A stretch of 64,000 bases of DNA from Sinonovacula constricta (taxonomy: Eukaryota > Mollusca > Bivalvia > Cardiida > Solecurtidae). Below are positions 57,769 to 64,000 of this stretch, in pieces. The first letter of the stretch is position 1, and each line of letters starts with the position of its first letter. The position numbers and the translations under genes were made by a program. Location: assembly GCA_007844125.1 (NCBI GenBank), contig CM017570.1, forward strand, positions 53,615,686 through 53,679,685. Reading direction: 5' to 3'. The notes beneath the pieces were generated by a model that saw only the letters and a list, made by a program, of their open reading frames with translations, did not search any database and was not told the origin of the DNA.

Positions 57769-58050
57769 TATCGTCCCACCAACAGTATTTCATTCATCAG
57801 GAGATGGTGTCCTCTTGAAGCAGATATAATGCTGCCTTTCCTGTGTACAGCATGCCGTGAACACATGGCATAATACCAGAATCGGTCAAATTATCCCATT
57901 GCTGGGTGGACCTGTCATGGAACTACCCTCATATTTTCATATTTGCTTAGGCAAGGGAGCTATACCCCTACCATTTTAATGACTTTGGTACGTCGGGTTC
58001 CGGGATCAAACCCTGGGCCTCCTGTACCTGGAGCCGATGCTCTACCTGGG
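57769..58050 (-). mobile_element. SINE family 1, diverged, minus strand
   Basis: 'TATCGTCCCACCAACAGTAT', 'CTTGAAGCAGATATAATGCT' and the head 'CCGGGATCAAACCCTGGGCC' identify it. The body is mutated and the extreme ends are eroded. Confidence 0.82.
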
Positions 58051-59394
58051 ATTGTAATCCAACACTACTAAATCTCAATTTAGTGACATTCATGTCTTAT
58101 GAATGCCAGATTGTGTGCATGCAAATCCATAAAGCACATTAGCATGGACATCCGCAAAATAATATTTGATCCTTATATGTACATTTATATTACTGATTTA
58201 GACACAACTTTTGCTTATCGTTTTAAAGCAAGTTTTTCCAAAGGTGAAAAGATAATCGCAAACAGGCAGGGCAATTCACTTTAATTTAACAGCCACACAC
58301 TTTTGCAAGACACATCCATTTGCAAAATTCATCTCTAGCCCGAGTGAAAAGTTTGCTGAAAAACATACATTTCCTATGAAATAAACATAACCTCAATGGT
58401 TTATACATTATCAGGACAGAGCCAAATAAAACTGAATGTTTTTGATGAGTTAAAAAGATTTTAGCATCTTTTCAATGATGAAATACAAGATGCACATGCT
58501 TGTTTATTTAAATGCATGGCATCAGGCATTCACTCGTATTCTGAAATTATTCAATGTTCAGGTGGGCAATGCTGGTTATAAAAAATGAACATCATTTTTT
58601 TTTCTTTCTGAAAGGTATATGGAGATTAAATTATTTAAATACAAATGATTTACTATAGGCTCATACTGACATATATTTACAAACAAATGTTGTTTTCTAA
58701 TACATATTCTGTCTCATCTGTTTATATATAATGGATGAGAAATTATTACTAGGACCATTAATACAAAGTAGTAGAGAACAAACATAACAGAACTGTCTGT
58801 TTTCCCAAATAATTCCCAATATCTCAACTGTAGTGGCCTTCTGAAGGACAGTGATCATTAACTGCCTTAACAGAACCACAGAACAAATTTTATTGGCATA
58901 AAATATTAACAATATTTGTAGCCAAACAATGTAAAATAACAGATTGTGGTGAAAATAACATTAACATAGAAGAACAAATACACAAGTGTCTACATTTAGG
59001 ATTGTCCATGTCTTTCAGCTGCTTATTATAAATATCTGAAGTTTTTAAACAACTTAAAACATTGTAGAATTTTACAATGCAGCTTTTTCTATATTATAAT
59101 TATTTTCTATGTACAATTTTATGCAGTGTGCCCAATAACAGTTCAATAAAAATATTAGCGCAACAAGCAGTGCTCCCTCACATCCTCACATTGTGTTGAT
59201 TGCTTGTCCATAAAACAATCCCTCAGTGACAATTAATAAATTTAATGAACCCTTTCGCTCATCATTTGGCTTGTTTATGCCATAAGCCCTAGACTCATTG
59301 TTGTTGATCTTGGTAATGGATTTTGCAACCATAAGAATCATGGCGACATTGATCAGGATTCATGAAAAGTATAAGTCACCAGTGTCAAAAAGGT
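58051..59394. other. Unique AT-rich sequence, no gene seen
   Basis: Frames at 58099-58284 (plus) and 58697-58912 (minus) are short and unrecognised. Confidence 0.45.
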
Positions 59395-59396
59395 AA

Positions 59397-60592
59397 ACAA
59401 GAGGGCAATGATGGCCCTTAATCGCTCACCTGATGACACAGGCTTTTAGTAGGCTCAAATCTGGCATCAAGTAATTAGGAGTTATTTACTTTAGAAATCT
59501 TTGGTGAAGATTGAATCATTAGTGTGGGGTTGATAACATGACTCACTTCAAAACATATGTAAAATTTCATACTGGCAAACATGCTGACCAAGTTTGGTGA
59601 AGATTGGGCCATCAATGTGGCCTCTTAAGTGTTTGCACAAGTTTTTTTTCTAAATTGTGACCTAGTGACCTACTTTTTCACCCCACATGACCCAATAATA
59701 TACTCATCTAAGATCTGATTCAGACAAACAATCTGATCAAGTTTGGTGAAGATTAGGCTATGAATGTGGCCTAGTGTATTCACAAGCTTTTTCAAAGATT
59801 TGACCCACTGACCTACTTTTTGACCCCATGTGACCCAGTTATTAACTCATTCACGATTTCATGCAGGAAAACATTCGGATCAAGTTTGGTGAAGATAGGG
59901 CCAAAAATGGGGTCTCTAGTGTGTTTACAAGCTTTTTCTAAGATTTGACCTTGTGGCCTACTTTTTGACCACACATGACCCAATAATGAACTCATCCCAA
60001 GATTTCATGCAGGCAAACATTCTGACCAAGTTTGATGAAGTTTGGCCAATAAATGTGGTTCTTTGTGTGTTCATAAGCTTTTCTAAAATTTGACCTAGTG
60101 ACCTACTTTTTGACCACATGTGACCCAATAACTTACTCATCTAAGATTTTTTTGTAGACAAATATTCTGACCAAGTTTGATGAAGATTGGCCTTTAAATA
60201 TGGCCTCTAGTGTGTTCACAAGCTTTTTCTAAGATTTGACCTAGTGACCTACTTTTTGACACCACTATCCAAGATTTCATGCAGACAAGCATTCTGACCA
60301 AGGTTGGTGAAGATTAGGCTATAAATGTGGTCTATAGTGTGTTTACAATTTCTTCCTAAAATTTGACCTAGTGACCTTCTTTTTGACCCAAGGTGACCCA
60401 ATAATGAACTCATCCAAGATTTTTTGTCGACGAACATTCTGACCAAGTTTGATGAAGATTGGATAAAAACTGTGGCCTGTAGTGTGTTCACAAGCTAAAA
60501 TGTTGAGGCCGAATGCAGGACGACGAATGACGTACACCGGACAAAGCGGTATCACAAAAGCTCCCCTTGATCATGTTGTGCTCAGGTGAGCT
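59397..60592 (+). mobile_element. Dispersed element with ~145-bp internal repeats
   Basis: The left end has 'CAAGAGGGCAATGATGGCCC' and 'TCGCTCACCTGATG'; the right end has 'GTTGTGCTCAGGTGAGCTAA' before an A run. CGCTCACCTGA and TCAGGTGAGCT are short inverted repeats at the two ends. Internal units contain 'CTGACCAAGTTTGATGAAG', 'GACCTAGTGACCTACTTTTT' and 'GACCCAATAAT'; two starts at 60023 and 60168 are 145 bp apart, about seven units in all. The several minus-strand 60-80-codon frames are repeat translations. I associate this element type with bivalve genomes from memory; its class is uncertain. Confidence 0.85.
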
Positions 60593-60689
60593 AAAAAAAA
60601 AAGCTCCCAGCTTGATATATGATTTTGATGCTATCTCTTTTCCTTTATTGTTAATTGAAATGCATGAAAAAATGTTGGTACAAAAAAGT

Positions 60690-60905
60690 CTAAAGGCATA
60701 CAATGTGAACTTTTCTGAGGTCAAAGTAGGAGATTTTCACTTGCAAAGTGGGAGATTTATTATTTTCATATTAACAAAGAAGGAAGTTATCTGTTTCAAA
60801 GTAGGGAGATTTCAGAAAATGTGTAAAACAGCCCTCCTTTTCAAATAATTTTAAACCTTAAAAGAGGGAGTCTCCCTTCAAAAGTGGGAGCATTCACATG
60901 TATGC
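60690..60905. repeat. Dispersed repeat pair, copy 2 (partner at 12690)
   Basis: 'ATGTGAACTTTTCTGAGGTC', 'GAGATTTTCACTTGCAAAGT' and 'CCTTCAAAAGTGGGAGC' match copy 1. The 93-codon plus-strand frame here is not supported. Confidence 0.75.
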
Positions 60906-61444
60906 ATTGAGAATTCTAATGTAATATTAAACTTTAAGCAGTGGACAAAACTGTGTTAGTTAAATTTAAAATTGATAAAAAATTGCTGAGACCTGACTAA
61001 AGACAAATTGATAAAAGGGAAAGGTTATTATATTAGAATGGTCAGTTTACTATAAAGGACCAAGTGGGGTTGGACAACCAGGCTAAAAGAAGCTCTCACT
61101 TTACTTTTTCTAATAAAACAGTTTTATGATTTCAGATGAAACAGCTTCAGGACTGGAGAGAGGAAAACAAGAACAACAACCTACCAGACGTCATTACAAC
61201 TGACTTGCCTCACACAACTTATATATACATTTGAACTTCCTACTTCACTTTGGTTGCCTTGATCAACTCAATCTTTGTTAATTAATTAAAAAAGTCCAAG
61301 TAATATGTGCTCTAAGCAAACAAAGACTATAAAGTGATATATAAGACCGTATAAAGTCCAAATATTGCCTAAACATGTTGTTCTTGAGCAATGCTTTTGG
61401 TCTAACAATGAGCTGCTTTCATAGGGAAAAGTAAAAGCTTCAAG
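60906..61444. other. Unique AT-rich sequence, no gene seen
   Basis: No supported feature. Confidence 0.45.
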
Positions 61445-61652
61445 GGTTTGGAAAAGAGACAGAGTGAGAGGGAGAGGTATAAAAAAGGGGGAAGTGAGAG
61501 GGGGAGGGAAGAAGGAGCAAGGAGGAGGAAGACAAAAGGAGGGAGAGAGAAAATGTGAAAGAGGTGAGGGAGGAAAAGGGAAGCATAGTGAAGAGACAGA
61601 CAGAAAGAAAGAGGGGCAGGGAAGATAGTTGGGAAGCTAGGGAGAGATTTTC
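61445..61652 (+). repeat. Near-homopurine (GA-rich) tract, ~200 bp
   Basis: Nearly all A and G on the plus strand, for example 'AGAGACAGAGTGAGAGGGAG' and 'GGAGGGAAGAAGGAGCAAGG'. The complementary Ser/Leu-rich minus-strand frame is a composition artefact. Such tracts can form triplex DNA. Confidence 0.9.
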
Positions 61653-61811
61653 TGGAAAATCACTGGATATGCAAAATTGCATACATAAATAGTTCAGAGA
61701 TACTGTACTAGGGATTTCCCTACATAATACAGGATATAAAAAACAGCATATAAATAAGGATGACAAACGAACATAATACAATGTATTACAAGCAGATTCT
61801 CACAAAAAACA

Positions 61812-62790
61812 AGAATACACTTATATAAGGTTGAAGAAAGTACACAGGATTAAGAGACAAGCATATAATTATATAAAGTTAAGTACATGGGATTAAGAGA
61901 TTAGCATATAATTATATAAAGTTGAGAAAGTACATGGGATTAAGAGATTAGCATATAATTATATAAGGTTGAGAAAGTACATGGGATTAAGAGATTACAA
62001 TATAATTATAAAAGTTGAGAAAGTACATGGAATTAAGAGATTGGCATACAATTATATAAAGTTGAGAAAGTACATGGGATTAAGAGATTTGCATGTAATA
62101 ATTTAAGGTTGAGAAAGTACTTGGGATTAAGAGATTATAATATAATTATATAAAGTTGAGAAATTACATGGGATTAAGAGATTGGCATGTAATAATATAA
62201 GGTTTAGAAAGTACATGGGATTAAGAGATTGGCATGTTATAATATAAAGTTGAGAAAGTACACAGGATTAAAAGATTGACATATAATTATATAAAGTTAA
62301 GAAAGTACATGGGATGAAGAGATTATAATATAATTATATAAAGTTGAGAAAGTACACAGGATTAAGAGATTGACATATAATTATATAAGATTGAGAAAGT
62401 ACATTGGATTAAGAGATTGGCATATAATCATATAAGGTTGAGAAAGTACACAGCATTAAGAGATTGGCATATAATCATATAAGGTTGAGAAAGTACACAG
62501 CATTAAGAGATTGGCATAGAATTATATAAAGTTTAGACAGTACATGGGCTTAAGAGATTATAATATAATCATATAAGGTTGAGAAAGTACAAGGGATTAA
62601 GAGATTGGCATAGAATTATATAAAGTTAAGAAAGTACATAGGATTAAGAGATTGGCATATAATTATTAAAAAAGTCAAGAAAGTACATGGGATTAAGAGA
62701 TTGACATATAATCATATAAGGTTGAAAAAGTACATGGGATTAAGAAATTGGCATAGAATTATATAAGGTTGAGAAAGTACTTGTGACATA
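61812..62790. repeat. 47-bp minisatellite, about 20 copies
   Basis: The unit is 'TATAATTATATAAAGTTGAG' plus 'AAAGTACATGGGATTAAGAG' plus 'ATTGGCA'. Variants are 'ACACAGGATT', 'ATTATAATATAATTA' and 'ATAAGGTTGAG'. Confidence 0.95.
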
Positions 62791-63288
62791 AATGGATTTC
62801 CTTCCAAAAGGCTGGATTTTAAAACTGTCATATATATTTATCAAGCTCACTATGTTGTGTAGGCAGACAGGATCTATCCATTGGGAATTCATGATTGTGG
62901 GGTTACAAGGCAACTTCGGCATAAATAAATCAACAAGAAACCTTTAGCCAGACATTCTATGTTGAAGATATAATGATTACATTTTCATTACTATTATTTC
63001 TGGCTCAAAGTGTCTTGACACCACCTTTAAATCCAACCTCAATAAACATCTAGGCCTCTCAAATGTATTTTTCTGACAGCCTTGTTATTTTTTATATATG
63101 GCTTCCTTAACAATATACATTTCTCCCAGTTGATGAAGATTCATAGCAAAATTTACCATAAACCATTTCTTATCTATTGACAGACTGTTTGACTGGTTAG
63201 TTGGACCTAGAGTTAAAGAGACCTGTATCCAGCAAGGTCAAGAAATAAAAATGATATCTTGTCGCATAAAGATACAATGTAAACCAAG
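62791..63288. other. Unique AT-rich sequence, no gene seen
   Basis: No supported feature. Confidence 0.45.
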
Positions 63289-64000
63289 GAATAGAATCTT
63301 AGTGCCATACAGTTAGACCAAGGAATAAAGTTGTTGTTGTTTATTGTTTATTGGGTTTATTGTCCAACCAACAGTATTTTAGTTATCTGTCCACTTGAAG
63401 CAGATATAGTGCTGCCTTCACTGTGTATAGCATGCCATTAACATCTGGCATGATACGACACCCAGTCACATTATCCTGACAACTGGGCCAACCAGTCGTG
63501 GAACTACCCTTATATTTGCTTGAGCTTTAGCAAGGCAGCTATACCACTACCATTTCCAACGATTTTGGTATGTCGCGGCCCGGGATCGAACCGGGGCCTC
63601 TGGTACCTGGAGCCGACGCTCTACCAATTGCGCTACCAGGTCCAGTAAGGAATAAAGTCTTAGTGCCATACAGTAAGACCAAGGAATAAAGTCTTAGTGC
63701 CATACAGTTAGGCCAAGGAATAAAGTCTTAGTGCCATACAGTTAGACCAAGGAATAAAGTCTTAGTGCCATACAGTTAGACCAAGGAATAAAGTCTTAGT
63801 GCCATACAGTAAGACCAAGGAATAATATCTCAGTGCCTTACAGTTAGACCAAGGAATAAAGTCTTAGTGCCATACAGTTAGGCCAAGGAATAAAGTCTTA
63901 GTGCCATACAGTTAGACCAAGGAATAAAGACTTAGTGCCATACAGTTAGACCAAGGAATAAAGTCTTAGTGCCATACAGTTAGACCAAGGAATAAAGTCT
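63289..64000. repeat. 34-bp minisatellite, continues past the window end
   Basis: The unit is 'GACCAAGGAATAAAGTCTTA' plus 'GTGCCATACAGTTA'. Two units lie left of a SINE insertion and about ten lie right of it. Copies are highly similar. Confidence 0.95.
63338..63642 (-). mobile_element. SINE family 1 inserted in the 34-bp array, with target duplication
   Basis: Full-length reverse copy with a good tRNA-like head ('GGGATCGAACCGGGGCC', 'CTACCAATTGCGCTACCAGG'). The array text 'AAGGAATAAAGT' is present directly left (about 63323-63334) and directly right (about 63647-63658) of the insertion, a clear 12-bp target duplication. It is one of the least diverged copies in the window, though 'AACCGGGGCC' lacks one base of the usual box. 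Confidence 0.93.

Noticed and set aside
59813..60555. Several 60-80-codon minus-strand ORFs of similar sequence
   Set aside because: They are translations of the 145-bp internal units of the 59.4-kb element, not a gene family.
63560..63642. Apparent tRNA gene at the SINE head
   Set aside because: It continues into the SINE body shared with eight other copies and is flanked by a target duplication, so it is a SINE promoter.

Overview
This window looks like animal nuclear DNA, most likely from a mollusc and probably a bivalve. It is AT-rich and has no operons or dense ORFs. It contains tRNA-derived SINEs, piggyBac-, Tc1/mariner- and hAT-type DNA elements, a LINE fragment and many minisatellites. 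The molluscan guess rests on two repeat types I associate with bivalve genomes from memory: a SINE ending in an (AAAC)n tail, and an element opening with a 'GAGGGCAATGATGGCCC'-like motif and closing with 'CTCAGGTGAGCT'. No database search was possible.

I see no host protein-coding gene that I can defend. The recognisable coding sequence belongs to transposable elements, all of it damaged: a near full-length mariner (18796-20136), a 5'-truncated LINE reverse-transcriptase segment (21575-22825, minus strand), a decayed Tc1-like transposase C-terminus (about 24846-25081) and an internally deleted hAT element (45018-45897, minus strand). Nearly all long open frames elsewhere are artefacts of tandem repeats, including overlapping proline-rich frames of more than 600 codons at 55.3-57.2 kb.

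Layout: 39-bp array (1-1433); MITE and short duplications (2.1-3.1 kb); SINE (3.26 kb); 13-16-bp array (4.4-9.0 kb); dispersed repeats, SINEs and MITEs (9.6-13 kb); 122-bp array (13.6-14.7 kb); SINEs, a MITE and mariner (15.5-20.1 kb); 30-bp array split by the LINE (20.7-22.9 kb); dispersed repeats and Tc1 relic (23-25 kb); 23-bp array (25.3-26.7 kb); 34/31-bp array (29.3-31.9 kb); CAT tract (32.5-32.9 kb); TA-flanked element (33.8-34.7 kb); 46-bp array (35.3-40.2 kb); duplicated SINE block (41.7-42.9 kb); 26-bp array (43.2-44.0 kb); hAT (45.0-45.9 kb); 17-bp array (46.6-47.3 kb); SINEs and G tracts (48-51 kb); MITE with nested MITE and 61-bp array (51.85-53.84 kb); G-rich array (55.4-57.1 kb); SINE and a 145-bp-unit element (57.4-60.6 kb); purine tract (61.4-61.65 kb); 47-bp array (61.8-62.8 kb); 34-bp array interrupted by a SINE and running off the window end (63.3-64.0 kb).

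The main message is structural. By my count, thirteen sequence-unrelated minisatellite arrays occupy roughly a third of 64 kb. Several show nested higher-order periods, and at least two appear to have grown out of transposon sequence. This looks like an intergenic or intronic stretch shaped by transposon insertion and local tandem amplification. I found no candidate for a new multi-gene system.
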